Positions 1 through 12,133 of a DNA stretch of 64,000 bases are shown piece by piece. This stretch comes from Anticarsia gemmatalis. Its lineage: Eukaryota; Arthropoda; Insecta; Lepidoptera; Erebidae. The stretch covers positions 11,368,167-11,432,166 of the forward strand of contig NC_134762.1 in the NCBI RefSeq assembly GCF_050436995.1, read 5' to 3'. Below the pieces are notes generated by a model. That model was given only the letters and a program-made list of their open reading frames with translations. It was not told the DNA's origin and made no database searches. Numbering within the stretch: position 1 is the stretch's first letter; every line of letters begins with the position of its first letter. Both the position numbers and the translations under genes were made by a program.

Positions 1-267
1 AAAAGATGAACTCATAAAGCAATTCATCAAAACAACTTGCAAAATGTATGCTCTACTTTGTATTACAATGTTCGTTTGTACAGATTTTAATTCAAACTTC
101 CTGACAGCGAAGGGTCTGACAGTATAATTCCAAAAAGCCAAATTTCACAAAGGTTTCATGGCGCGCAGTCAAAACAAACAAGCTTTGTTGTGTAAAACTC
201 GAAGGAACTGAAACATCTATCATTACGGGTCCAACCCGGCCGAAACTATTTTACATCGCTTAGTGTG

Positions 268-283
268 TTATGGGGCCCTGGTA
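268..283 (-). other. Dispersed motif TACCAGG-N4-CATAA
   Basis: On the minus strand the site reads TACCAGGGCCCCATAA, an exact match to the strict form. The flanks do not resemble those of the other sites. A zinc-finger protein binding site is an inference. Confidence 0.5.
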
Positions 284-1644
284 CTTGCGTTGGAAGTTAA
301 AACATGGGAGCCCATGAATCTTGTTAACTGCCGACCCCACCACATTGTTATGATTGAAGGTAACCTCTACGTTATTAACAATGGCGTGATCATTTAATTA
401 AATTCCAGGGAATGTGATATTTAACACCACAAGAATCAATCATCAAAAGCTTAAACCTCTTACTAATTTCAATAATTTTCGCATAAAGACTTATCTATTA
501 AAATAATCAGAGAGGTTCCCTTCTACTTCTCAACATTTAAATGAGAAGCACATTGTGATATTCGTAGTTAGAAGTAGACTTGTATCAACTCGTCTAACGC
601 AGAAGCCATCCTCGACACTCCATACTAATTAGAAGTTCAACATCTTCACAAGAGTATTGTCATAATTAGCAGTCCCCGACTAAATGAATATATAGACTAG
701 GTACTATTCAAGACAATTCAATTACAAAGAACATTTCCATTTAGAGAACTGCGGCAACTAACAATACAACATTATTCCACATCTCACGCTCTTCTGAACG
801 AATACCCACACACGATCCAGTCGCTATAATTAAAAAACTTTCAAGATTATTTTCATTAGCTACCCGTCTGTAGCCGGCCTAACTCACGTACGACGAAACT
901 TGGTCCATTCGAAGAAATCGTACTATATACGTACAAAGTTGAGCTTTTATTGTTCCTTAGAGATTTTATGTGTTGCCTTTATTGAATTGAGCCTTTTGAG
1001 AGCAACCCTATTGAAAAACCGTTCCAACTTTTATTATTATTGATGGTTTTCAATGTTTTGATTGAAAGTGTGTTTTTACTGTTACATGTTATGAACCATA
1101 ACTTTTAAATGCTGCTGTTGCAACTGTTCTATTTTTTTAGTACGGTCCGTCTCTCAGCGAATGTAATCGATATTGAAGTCACCTGATTTGCCATACACTT
1201 GAAATTTACTATTACGTGTTCTTCGAAGCAAAGTCATACCACAAATGAGCTTAGAGAGGTTTAACTCTCTACTCATTACTGAGTTGCTAGGGCAAATAAC
1301 TATGAGCTCTCCTTCAAAGCTGATCAGTAAAAAACTGCTACAGTCAGTATTACTTATGACCCCAATTATCGTTACCGCATACAGCATCATTCACTATGAC
1401 ATGAGTAATGCCATCCCATTCTTTCACGTAGTAATAAAGAAGGAAGGATTATGTCGTTTAGTTGGCCACCAATATTAGGGCTGCTGGCACTAAGCTGATG
1501 ATTATACCTCTTCCTAATGTCCGGCTTACCTCCTCGCAGTTTATGATAGCCTTGCATCTTAGTATTTAAAGATTAGGAGTCGCAATTAACTTGGATTGCA
1601 GCACATCCTTAATGTTCGTTGTGGTTTTGTAATCTTCACAGAGT

Positions 1645-1660
1645 TTATGATAGCCTGGTA
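1645..1660 (-). other. Dispersed motif TACCAGG-N4-CATAA
   Basis: On the minus strand the site reads TACCAGGCTATCATAA, an exact match to the strict form. A partial copy of the CATAA side lies about 110 bp upstream, near 1536. Confidence 0.5.
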
Positions 1661-1791
1661 GCTCTACATCTAGATAAAAGCTTGGTGTAAGAGATTTGCT
1701 GACAATGATGCTGCAAATTGGTGAATGGTTGAGATTCAAAAGTTAATTTGGTTAAGATTTAAAAGTGAGTCGTATATTATTTTTCTTACGC

Positions 1792-1838
1792 CATTTTTGT
1801 GCCACTGCAGAGCAAGGGTGTCCTCCCGGAACAAAAAA
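1792..1838 (-). repeat. Fragment of a lepidopteran LINE 3'-end repeat
   Basis: The stretch matches the piece reading CACTGCTGAGCAAGGGTC in the better copy at 15998-16228, with several substitutions. It is probably an old, heavily truncated copy. Sense is assigned from the better copies. Confidence 0.45.
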
Positions 1839-3420
1839 GAACAATGGACTTACACCAAAATATATTTTTACAACAGTTCCAACAGTCATCGTCTATACCA
1901 AACGTCTGCGTTCTAAAATGAAAAGCGTTAATTGAAAATAAAAACATCAGTAGGCTTTTAAAGTAATTATCGAACGAGTCCCAAGTGTAAAATAATAATA
2001 TTTCACACACATCATAAAATAATCACGGCTGAATAAAAATGTCATTATCGCGGGCGGCGGCGACGGGTTAAGTGCGTAACGTGGGCGGCACAGCCTACGC
2101 GCCTGCTATTCTTTCAACAGCAAAATTGTAAAGTAATATACATTAACGTCGCAGGGATAATTTTAAACTCGTTGTCAAATAAATTGAAGAGTGATGTTTT
2201 AATTTGCTATTTCTTATTAACCATTTGCTTTTAAAACCATGTGAGTAGAAATGCTTCGCATAGTAAATTATTACGATTTAAAATTCTCTCATGAAATCAA
2301 CAGTTATGCATTTTAGCCGTACCAAGAGGCAAATAATATTATTATAATGTCAAAGTTTGAATCATTCGCTTCGAATTCGTCGGAATACAATAATGACCGT
2401 CTGCCTGTTCGCAATTAACTCAAAATCTACTTATTGAACCGACAGAAATAGTGAACTCGGAAAGTTTTTAATAATTAGTACTACTTTTTTATGTTAAAAA
2501 GCTTTAAAAAGAGCTCTGCTGTTATGAATATAGCAATTAGAACATGTCACATGTCAGGTAGACTTGACGTAAGTCGGTGTACACGCGCGAAATTAAGCGA
2601 CAGAGTTCTAAATACATAACCGTCCTATGTAAATATAGGTGCGGGTCGGAAACGTATATGACTTCAGTATGTTATGTTTCATGTTAAAAGGTATATGGAA
2701 AACAATAGATAATATTATCAATTTTATTAGTTAAGTTATGGATAACAACATTTTTTGCTATTTAGGAGGAACATTAGCAAACTTTTGATTGCTACTCGAT
2801 TTTGCAAAAAGAATAAAGTTGCACTATGCGGAAACCGAAAACAATATTTAAATACAAATACTGGAATTGATAGACTCAACAGCACCTAATAATTGAGAAA
2901 GCGGCTTTCAAAGATATAATAGTATCAATTACGTAACAAATTTACCAGGAGCGCAAAACAGACAAGGAGTTATTGACAAGCTTCGTCAGCAAAGTTCGAT
3001 AACTTGGAATCAGTTACAGTAGTAATCAGTAATAAACTAGAGTTTAGGCCGGTAATTAAATACCTCCCCACTTGTATGCTTACTTGGTACTTTGTTAGAC
3101 GTTAATGGCGTAAGTTTTCGAATGAATAATTTTATTGACGTGGCCCTATTCTAGGCTCCTTGGAAATCTATTAAATGGTAGTTTCAAGTTGATGTTAGCA
3201 TTGTGAAGACTTGCTAATATCATAATGTTGAAATGGTTTGTGTAAACTAACAGTTCAAAGGAAATTAGTAGACTGTTAGGCATAAGATGAAGTTTCAACT
3301 GTGAAAATTGTTATGAAAACTATTTGTGTGAATCTCGCATATGATTATAATGCTTTTACTTTGTGAATGACTCCACAAAATATTATTCCAGTGACATTAG
3401 AAAATAATGCGAAAGTTTGT
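1839..3420. other. Gene-free DNA with a short CpG-rich patch
   Basis: No coding signal is seen. A CpG-rich patch at about 2049-2105 (GCGGGCGGCGGCGACGG and neighbours) stands out from the AT-rich background. A near-match to the dispersed motif (TACCAGGAGCGCAAAA) lies at 2943. Confidence 0.5.
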
Positions 3421-3424
3421 GTGG

Positions 3425-3540
3425 GTGAACGTTTGAATGTATGTTTGTTATTGTTATTCACGAAAATACTTTTGAACAGATTTGAATGAAATCTGATACG
3501 CAGATTTTTTATAACCCAGATTAATCACGGGAAATTCAAC
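3425..3540 (+). repeat. Degenerate retroposon-like repeat
   Basis: The wording resembles the 3' half of common lepidopteran retroposons: a TGTATGTTTGTTATTG-type stretch, then GAACAGATTTGAATGAAA and AACCCAGATTAATC. The same layout occurs in the copies at 17198-18158 and 47257-47754. The match is by eye and the copy is old. Confidence 0.35.
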
Positions 3541-4329
3541 ATTACAATACAGTATCCATTGCTGTAAGACGCAGTCGAACAAAGTTTTACACATAAAGCT
3601 CCATATTGAACATCACAATAATAAGATATTCGGCTGGCACCTTCAAACTCATTTTCTCTAGATTTTCTCATATGAATGAACAAAACAATATTGCTTCAAC
3701 TTGCTCACCTTCCTAACATGTTCGTGTAATAATTTTGACAGTTCAATGCGTAACGCCCCCTGAATTCTTACACAAGATACTTTTGTTATCATCTGACTTC
3801 TAGTATAATTTTTGGTACAGAAAGAAACTGCATGGTTGCCGAATTACTTGGTCCGAAATAATTGCCCGCTTAAGGAATTTTAGCAGTATTCCATACCTTT
3901 AAAGTAATCAACACAATATGTTACAGAACTGATAATAAAGACACTTCTTTTAAAGTTAATATCTCAGCATAATAAGTGTTTAACCATAGTCTAAGTCTTA
4001 AGTTAAAAGCAATGATGAACCCGCATCGCCACGGGACCTCATTTGTCAAGCGCGGCTAGAACACTGCCGTATAAATCATACTATGACACTATTTATGAAC
4101 ATAATTCGCTTCAACCCACGGGAGTATTCGTTTCGAAGACTGACGATCATTTCCTTTAATTTTTCATCCATGAACTTTGACGTAATTGGACAAGAACGAT
4201 GTTTGTACAACAATTACTTAATATTGTATGACATTCGTTGTCATTGCTAAGCATTGCTATGTAGTAGCTGTTTATAGTTCGTCAAAGATTTAAATATGTA
4301 CATTGAGAGTAAAAAATATTTAACAGTTT

Positions 4330-4610
4330 ACCGCTGTAAGCCAAAATAAAGGCGTGAGTGTAGCACGCGCAATGTGATCGATCTGTCGGCATCTGAGTGT
4401 AATATTCGATTCAGCAACTATTAGAAGAGACGGGGAGTGAATTCGTCGCGCGAAAAATTCGCTCCACTAAATCATCGCTCGCGTATAACGCGGAAAAATG
4501 AACGGTTTACGTGAAACGCGTCGTTTTTGCTGACGCAGTCGTACTCGCCTTTGTGAGCCGAACAACTTTGAGCCGAGTTTGTTTCAATTAGGGCGCGTGA
4601 ATCGCCGTTT
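4330..4610. promoter_or_regulatory. CpG-rich block, possible regulatory DNA
   Basis: CG dinucleotides are dense here (ACGCGC, GTCGCGCGAA, CGCTCGCGTATAACGCGG, GGGCGCGTGAATCGCC) compared with the surrounding AT-rich sequence. It does not match any repeat elsewhere in the window. It could be an enhancer, a promoter of an unseen gene, or an old GC-rich insertion. Confidence 0.25.
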
Positions 4611-6089
4611 AGCCTCTCACTTTCTTATTTCTTTCCCAACTGCAACTTTTTAAGAATTCTTTTACCTATCTCAGTGAGAGTACTATTCAGTAATTAAAAG
4701 AATTCACTCAGCTAAATTGACTTTCTTGCCTTTTCACATCCAAGTTATGTTGTATAACATGATGTAATAAGTGCAAGAGAATATAAATTACGTTGCCGAG
4801 TAATGAGAGGTCCCTCGCAAGTAATTTCTGCAATACATTCTCATGTGGCATCTCGACACGCGGACCAGACACCTCCCTATTCGCATGGAACCCCAATAAA
4901 ATCAGCATTTTATGAGCAATACACACAACACAATTCTCGCTACTCTTTATTTAACGCACGCATCCAGATTTACGGGTCCTTAAAGCAGTGCTATTGTTGT
5001 ACCACACACTTTATGTGGTTCGCAAACAATAGTGGTGTGCGTGACGTTGCCGTCTCCTTGCCACTTATATTGTCCTGGTACATAAAAGTTTGTTCACATA
5101 ATGAAATCTTTAAGTAATTGTACTCGCATTTGATACAATTGAAAGGATAAATGTATTAACTCTTTGTTGGTAATTAATTACATTCTGGTCTGGTTTCAAC
5201 ACATAAAGCAGTAACTTCTCAATTAATTAACAGATAATTCAAGTTGGCAATAGTGAAAATTGTCGAGATGATTGCAGTTTTAGCTTTATGCAAGTAGTTT
5301 TTAACAGACTTTTGAAACGGACTGAATTATAAGGTATAGTATTTTAGGTCTAAAGAAGTGGCATTATAAAGTACTCTTTAATTTTATAGCCGAGATATTT
5401 CGTAGCAAAACAATAAAATTGTGAAAAGCGCAATGCATCCTTTTATATATTTCAAAGTAAGTTCACTTGAAACCGAAACTATCAATATCAGTGCTCTTAG
5501 CTGTTGGCAATGGCTGCGGGGTCGGGGCGCATTTATCTGCCGCCCTAGTAAGTCTCGCTGTTTCAACTTTAAAGTTGTTTGCTTTAGCCCGCCAGTGCCA
5601 CACTGCTCCGGTTGCTTTCAATTAGCGCTGGTGAATTGGCTACGAGACTTACAAGTAAAGCGAACTAATGACCTCCCACTGCCTCTGTGTTCCTGGTGTG
5701 CGAAATTACAAATGTGTTTGTGATTATTGTGAATTTGTAATTAAATTGTGCATGGTATGCATTAAAGTAAAATTAATGGTGTGGAAATATTGGAACGGCA
5801 ACCGCTATTTTATCGCACTGCGAGCAGCATTAAGCATTGAGTCCGATTAATTCATTTAGTTCTTGCACAAAATGTGTTTAAAAAGTTATTTATTTATCAG
5901 TTGATTTTCGAAAATGAACAGAGTTACTTTTTTAATGAATTCTTTTCCCATATTCATACGTATATTAAAACAGGGACAGCATGTTACTTAATTACCCGAA
6001 ATACCAACATATTCCACGGTATTTTCTAAACACCTAATACAATTCACAGCAGCATGGCTGAACACAAAAGCGACGACAGTTAACATATG

Positions 6090-6107
6090 CGGTGTGACGT
6101 CACACCG
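6090..6107. promoter_or_regulatory. CRE (TGACGTCA) in an 18-bp perfect palindrome
   Basis: The consensus cAMP response element TGACGTCA at 6095-6102 sits at the centre of a perfect 18-bp palindrome, CGGTGTGACGTCACACCG. This is the textbook target of CREB/ATF bZIP dimers. The longer symmetry could mean a preferred dimer site or could be chance. No promoter was found nearby. Confidence 0.5.
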
Positions 6108-7239
6108 AGCACCGCGGGCACTTTGACACACCTGTCTCACCTGTGTGCAACTTTCAGCACATTAGCGACCTCAAACCCCCTCCCTCTCCCCTCCCTCACA
6201 CGTCTGACTTCGCACTCTTCGCCGCAGACCGCGACTTCAATAACAAAGGGACTCGAAAAGTGTAAAGGTTTTAACATACTAGCGACTTGAGACGTGTGTC
6301 TGTAAACTTATTTTCACTATGACACTTAGTCTACCTGTTACAAGTTATAATACACTGGTACACAAAGCGTACAGTATGCTGTTACTTTATGTAGCTCGTA
6401 GGTTATCGGACACTTACAATATAATCAAACTGGCCCTTAGACTAATTCATCATAAGCTAAATAAGGAATTTTTGGTAAGAATAAGCTTTTCAAGTTATTC
6501 TACAAGTAATTAAGTAATTCAAAGTAGGTTTAACTTAATGCCTGTGGTCAACTAACCACGTAATATCAGCCTGAGTTAGCGGTTTTCCCAGAAAATTTAA
6601 TAACAATAAGCCATAACATTCTTTTTTAACACATGCTTTTCGAAAATTGTCTCCGTCGATTTCAAACAGCACTCAGGCCGCTCGGACCGTTTGCCTACCT
6701 CATGGCTAGTTTACCGACCGGTGAGTGCAACTAGCTATGAACACCTCAAGAGGTACTACGCTAGTGGCACTCCACCCTAAGACCCTGGCCGTCAGAAACA
6801 CGTAATGCAAATGCACTCTATATGTAAGAGAATTCATAGTTATTCTTAAAGGCACGCTTGTATAAATCCTTTTTACGTTTGAGAGATAGTTATTCTACGC
6901 CTTTAACGCGATGAATGGGTTTAGAAAACGTTTAAATGTTATTGTTAGAAGATCGCTTTGAAGGTTTTTTCTAGTTGTATTTTTATAGTATAGTGTTCAG
7001 GAATAAGTCTTGAACTGTTTTATCTTGCGGAAGACTTAAATACACCCTTGATCTCAAAAAGTTGTATAAAAAGTAAAAACAAAAATGTTTCGATCGAAAA
7101 CTAAATTTTATTATCAATGAAGTAATATGACGAAAACATGCTGAAAACAAGTTTCAGGTTTGATGATTTTCTTACTTAATTTCAACCATATTATAAATAT
7201 TATATTAAGAAGAAACTAAACTATGCAATCAAACCACAT

Positions 7240-7255
7240 TACCAGGAACACATAA
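7240..7255 (+). other. Dispersed motif TACCAGG-N4-CATAA
   Basis: The site reads TACCAGGAACACATAA. It differs at one position from the oppositely oriented site 650 bp downstream at 7891. Confidence 0.55.
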
Positions 7256-7890
7256 ACGTATAAAAGTCAATCACATTAAGTAATAAAAGTCAGATTGGAA
7301 CATTAATCACAACGCAGGGGTAACGTCCAACTTTACCTCAAACAATCGCTATTTTAGTTTTTTCCCCAAACATAAATAACGTTGGAACTCAATAAATATG
7401 TGTTTTCCTCAAAAAACTACTTACTTTTTGATCACACGTGTAGTTACCTGATATTTTTTGCTGTCAGGTAATACCAAAATACACCGACCGCCGTTACAAA
7501 ACATGACTTATAATATTTATATCAAATTGTTGTGCTCGAGTAGAGCTATGGCAAGGAACTGGTATTACTAGAGATTCATTTAATTACTAGAGCACTGCGT
7601 TTTGCAAATTCGATTCCATAAGAAATTAAAACATTCTGTAGTGTTTTCAACCTTGCCAGATACAGGTAACATCACCAAAAACTAATGCGGACGAAAGACT
7701 AATCAGTTTAAAGATTTTGCGTATCTTACTCTTCATATAATCAGTCCTATTTGACGACATAGACTGATGGCTATACATGCTTAGAGACCCACTGAAGGAT
7801 ATAACTTTAATAAATGGTTTCCCATCTCGAGTATGACCACAGTCCCCTCAAGGACCCTCCTTTGATCGAAATCATCAATCTATACTCTAC

Positions 7891-7906
7891 TTATGTGCTC
7901 CTGGTA
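7891..7906 (-). other. Dispersed motif TACCAGG-N4-CATAA
   Basis: On the minus strand the site reads TACCAGGAGCACATAA, close to the consensus of all sites. It forms a convergent pair with the site at 7240. Confidence 0.55.
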
Positions 7907-9896
7907 GAGCCACCCCCAAAGCTCCTTGTTAATCGCCTTTCACGCATCCTTTCCACATGACAGCATCTCTGAAGACCTTTCCAAAATTAAATTGTCATTG
8001 CAACTCCTCAACCTTCTTAATACATCTACGTACCTGGTACCTATATCCAATTAACGAAGCACTTACGCATGTTAATTCTGTTTCTATCTCACTCGCTCTC
8101 ATATAATCTAACCTTAGTAGCATTTTTTGCAATAGAATCATACGCAATATGACGTGATAGCCTAAGGATTATCCTGAGATGGGTAAACAGACACTACTAA
8201 AGTAATGCTTCTTAAAAGTGCGTCACTATTTACAAAAATGCAAAAAAATATCAAATCATCTTATCAAGGTGGAACTACAATGACATGGTGGAACACTCAG
8301 GTGAAAATAACTATTAATTAACAAAACAAGGGAAACCTAGACATATCACCACATTTATATTAATTTGCTTGAAAATATACACAAATGATTACAAGGGGGT
8401 TTCGTCAGCTGTACAGGGTGTTAATCTGCGCAAATTATTGTGGAGCACGTCGCACAGTCGCAAACTCGACTGTCGCTAAGTCACTCATATTATGCCGACT
8501 TTGTCGAAATACATGTATGATAATTACGCTAAACGCTCCACGAGATGTATGTTTGCGAATGATCAGTGTTTACGAGACTGCTGGGTGCAAATGACGGCTG
8601 TAAATTACAAAATTTCACGTTGCATTATACGAAAAAAATATGCAATCGGGATGTTTGTACGCGTACTTGACTGTATTAATCACTTTATAATACAAAAATA
8701 ATGTTCGACAACTTAGTGGGGCGCCTTGGCACGCACGATTAATGTAGATTATAATGAATAATACTGTGTATTTCAAAAATAAAGTAGCTACTAGTCACCT
8801 GCAGGTCACTAATTTTCAATTTTGTAAACCTCTGTCACCCGCGACTCTTTCCTTGCCAACTTCTTCTTCTTATGATTTCCTGGGTCACGTTAAAATTTGC
8901 TTTGATTATGATCCGTTGTTTCCGTGTTATTATTATTATAATAGCTAATACTGTAGAGTATGAAGTACAGCTATAAATCACCTGATTATGTAATATAACT
9001 TAGTTACATCGTCTTGGTAATCATGATTACGCCATAACTTATAGCTTAACCAACTCCCTTCGTTATATAAAGTGGTGAATTATAATAATTGCAATATTAG
9101 CGTATGTGCTGAAATATTAGCTACATCAACCTAATTTACAGTAATAATTATTTCTGATTCTGCTACAAAACAAATCACTTTCGAGCATATAAAGTCTGAA
9201 AATGCGCAATACTGAAAAGCTTGCAATAAATTCATATTTCTGATTTATATTTAAACTTTTCTACATTTCCGGAACTATCACCGCTTTTATCGTTTGTAGC
9301 ATACATTACCCCATATATGTACATTTTACATTTCCAAAAGTGCACTCTATTTTCCGGCTGGAAGCCCAGTATATTTAACTTTTAAAATTCGCATCGCAAG
9401 CGCGTCACACTCATGGACATGAAAAGATTGACTGTTTAAACCGTTTATTACATTTATTTGCTTTAAATCCTTCCGGCTTGGTTACCAATGAGATGGTTCA
9501 TTTAATTCTGCAGCTGTTAAAAACAAATACAATGCTGCGATACAGAAAATAAAATATGTTTTGGCACTTGTGCAAATAATATATTAACTGGTAGAGGAAT
9601 CTTTATTGATAAACGTTTTTCTCGCAGTATTTCCAGAAATAACTGAAGATATCAATTAAGTTATTATTCATTCAGTGTGAAATCGAACTTATAACATCCA
9701 ATGCATTTATTATTTATTTATTATTACCACTCTCTCATCCAATATTCCACAATCCATCAAAGCTCAGTGTAGTGTTACGTTCGGTGCAATGCGTCGCTAC
9801 CAGGGTGACATGATCACAAGGAGTTCTCGCGTCCATTTCACGAGCCAGCGGATGCAATTCCACATCCGATATCGAATCGGACGGCATCTATTCGGA

Positions 9897-9904
9897 TGAC
9901 GTCA
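9897..9904. promoter_or_regulatory. CRE-type TGACGTCA site
   Basis: An exact TGACGTCA lies just downstream of a run of GGATG/CATCC-like words (about 9851-9897). It could be a bZIP site, but the 8-mer alone is weak evidence. Confidence 0.3.
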
Positions 9905-10376
9905 CTAAACTGCTCCCAAGGAACGAGGATACTTGCCAAACGGGATACAGACTGCCACAAAACTCAATTTTGTATTTTCCGCAGAAAATATGATGCGACG
10001 TTCTATTTCCAATTTTAAAGTAAGCATATCAAATAGTATGGTTAAAAAGATATGAATTTTTAAGATGATATTTTTGAATTTGAATAAATCAGCTTGCTTC
10101 TCGGATAAAGCTCCGAAATTCGAGCTATCGCTACAAGACCCAAAAGCTTTACGATATCTAAATTTATTTTTGTTTATCCTGGTTTAGTGCCGTAGGTACA
10201 TGAAATCTAATCTAAATAAAATTATAATAAACATTTTCGTATACTAGAACATCAGAAAACACAACACACTCCCGTGATTCGAGGAAAAACTGTTGTCGCC
10301 ACAATATATCACTTATAATCTCTTTTCCTTTACGAAGCCCTAATAACACGAAACCGAAAAGTAAAAGAATATAATA

Positions 10377-10392
10377 TACCAGGGAAACATAA
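10377..10392 (+). other. Dispersed motif TACCAGG-N4-CATAA
   Basis: The site reads TACCAGGGAAACATAA, an exact match to the strict form. A further site with CATGA at its right end lies 580 bp upstream at 9798. Confidence 0.5.
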
Positions 10393-10799
10393 TGCTCTTT
10401 AATATTTGAGGAGCTTCAAGCGGTAGACAGGCGGATGGCATTATTTAATAATGGCAACTCTCAGGCGAATTATATAATTAAGTCATATTATACCTGAATA
10501 TTATAAGAGCTTTGTCTCACATAGAATTTACTGGGAGGGAAAAATGTTTTGTGTATTTACGTCTGTTAAATAGAAGCACAATGTTCACATATACGGTTCT
10601 GAGTTTTTATTCCAATATAATTTTTAAAGCAACACTAACTTATGCCCATGGCTTCACTGTTTTATGATTTTTGTTTAAAACCGAAGCTCATGTCTTTTAA
10701 CATATAAACTATCCAACATCAGCCATTTTGCACTGAAAGATAGACAATCAGACAAGCACATTTACAATAACATTTTAGTATGGGTAATTTGGCATTTTT

Positions 10800-10876
10800 T
10801 TAACCCATTACTGTCCCACTCCTGGGCAAGGGTCTCCTCCCAAACGAGGGGTAGGCCTTGAGTCCACCACGCTAAG
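10800..10876 (-). repeat. Lepidopteran LINE 3'-end repeat, truncated
   Basis: The stretch reads TAACCCATTACTGTCCCACT, then CAAGGGTCTCCTCCC and GGCCTTGAGTCCACCACG, closely matching the better copy at 15998-16228. In element sense it lies on the minus strand and is cut off after the CCACCACG word. Confidence 0.6.
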
Positions 10877-11245
10877 TCTGCATTATTAAAATAAAATAAG
10901 CAATAATGATTTCTAACAAACGACATAATTAGTCTAAAATTACACGTTACGGATACAACATTATAAAAATAGAACATTTACGTACAACATTTATAACGAA
11001 GGTAAAAAAATCACGATATTGGAACAAGAAACCAATTAATTTCCGCTGATTGCCAACGATTTGAATATCTCGCTAACAAGCTGCGCCGAATAAAAACAAA
11101 AAAATGCCAACGATAGATTTCTGCGAAAAAAGTTTATCTAAAATATATTCTGATTGACCGAATCTTGGTTTAGGTGAATGATTTGTATATTAAGATGGGG
11201 TTTTTAGGGGTTAGTAAAGGTTAAGGATTTATTTAACTGCATGTT

Positions 11246-11356
11246 TGACGTAGTGGTTAACGTGGTCAATTCGCCGCGATAATCGTTGCCCCGCGTGTTA
11301 AGGTAATTGAATCCCACATCGGAAATTTATTTGTGTGATGAGAACAAGTATTTGAG
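11246..11356 (+). repeat. tRNA-derived SINE fragment
   Basis: An A-box-like word (GTAGTGGTTAACGTGGTC) is followed about 45 bp later by a B-box-like word (AATTGAATCCCACATC). Then comes the common lepidopteran SINE body wording ATTTGTGTGATGAGAACAAG. It ends close to the LINE C-terminus at 11376, so the two insertions abut. Confidence 0.55.
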
Positions 11357-11375
11357 CCTCTCTGTGTCTTCCATG

Positions 11376-11528
11376 CTATGAATCCCATATGGTAGTGGGG
11401 TCAGCCTTCCTTATCTTTCTCCTCCACTTCGCTCTGTCCTGGACATCGTCTGCGGAAACCTCACACTCACTCATATCTTTTTGCACTACAGTTTCCCATC
11501 TAGTTTTGGGCCGTCCTCTGGATCTACG
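11376..11528 (-). pseudogene. C-terminal tail of a LINE reverse transcriptase ORF
   Basis: The minus strand carries 50 uninterrupted codons ending in a stop. The translation begins RRSRGRPKTRW, continues with DDVQDRAKWRRK and ends KADPTTIWDS. The pattern RGRPxxRW...DR..WR is the usual extreme C-terminus of non-LTR retrotransposon polyproteins in insects. The endonuclease and reverse transcriptase domains are absent, so this is a 5'-truncated copy. It sits among SINE pieces at 11246, 11569 and 11932. The open frame suggests fairly recent insertion, though at this length that is weak evidence. The clade (RTE- or Jockey-like) cannot be fixed from this segment. Confidence 0.7.
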
Positions 11529-11568
11529 ACCGGGGAGAGAAAGTTGTAAAACCTATAGTACTTTACCC

Positions 11569-11630
11569 GACCCGGGTATCGACCCTGTTACCTCATGATC
11601 GATTACCAACCGCGCTACAAAGATAGCCAA
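11569..11630 (-). repeat. tRNA-derived SINE head
   Basis: On the minus strand an A-box-like word (TAGCGCGGTTGGTAATC) is followed by a B-box-like word (GGGTCGATACCCGGGT), with spacing like a tRNA gene. Only the tRNA-like head is clear. It is not a functional tRNA, because no acceptor stem closes. Confidence 0.5.
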
Positions 11631-11931
11631 ACATTAAATACATCAAAGTTATCGATGCATTGATCAAAGTTCTACAACAAATAAATACTAATTCGTATTG
11701 AACTTGAGTTATTCAATGGATAAAGGGCAGAATGTTATCAAAGTGTTACAAGTCGGGACATTTGAAGGTCATGTCAAGTACATACAAGTCTCCAGGCGCC
11801 GTGATCTTTCAAATTGGTCTGTATTACAAACTAATCTTATATCATCACTCTGTTGAACGATGAAGGACGACGCAATATCAATGGGTTTGTAAATGTTATT
11901 TATTTTCTACAGCAAATGTATGATTAACTCT

Positions 11932-12133
11932 GCTTCTGTGGCGTGGTCGGTAGAGTTGAAGACTGCTGACCACAGGGTCCAGGGTTCAAATCCCAGTTCG
12001 GACAAAATGCTATAAGTATATTAGATTACTATCAATAGCACTTCGGACTTTAGTTAAGGGACATGGGACTAACTTTATTAAAGGCGTAATGCGGACCTCT
12101 GTCTATACCTTTGGGTATAACAGACGTGATGGT
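11932..12133 (+). repeat. tRNA-derived SINE, near complete
   Basis: The copy starts with an A-box region (GTGGCGTGGTCGGTAG) and a B box (AGGGTTCAAATCCCAG). The body contains ACATGGGACTAAC, and the 3' end reads CTCTGTCTATACC...AGACGTGATGG. The same head, body and tail order is seen in the minus-strand copy at 56488-56749. It is diverged from that copy and has no clear target duplication. Confidence 0.65.

Larger units (their letters stand above)
1..1785. other. Gene-free unique AT-rich DNA
   Basis: No reading frame here has a recognisable domain, and the longest overlap on opposite strands. Two sites of the dispersed TACYAGG-N4-CATR motif lie here. A short direct repeat (AGTTTATGATAGCCT) occurs near 1536 and 1643; only the second copy is a full motif site. 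Confidence 0.6.
3541..10799. other. Long gene-free stretch of mostly unique DNA
   Basis: No reading frame is supported as a gene. The stretch includes a CpG-rich block at about 4330-4610, a CRE palindrome at 6090, a second TGACGTCA at 9897, and strict dispersed-motif sites at 7240, 7891, 9798 and 10377. No transposon with visible ends was found. Confidence 0.5.

Noticed and set aside
4803..5117. 104-codon plus-strand frame
   Set aside because: Composition looks random, there is no domain, and an opposing frame overlaps it.
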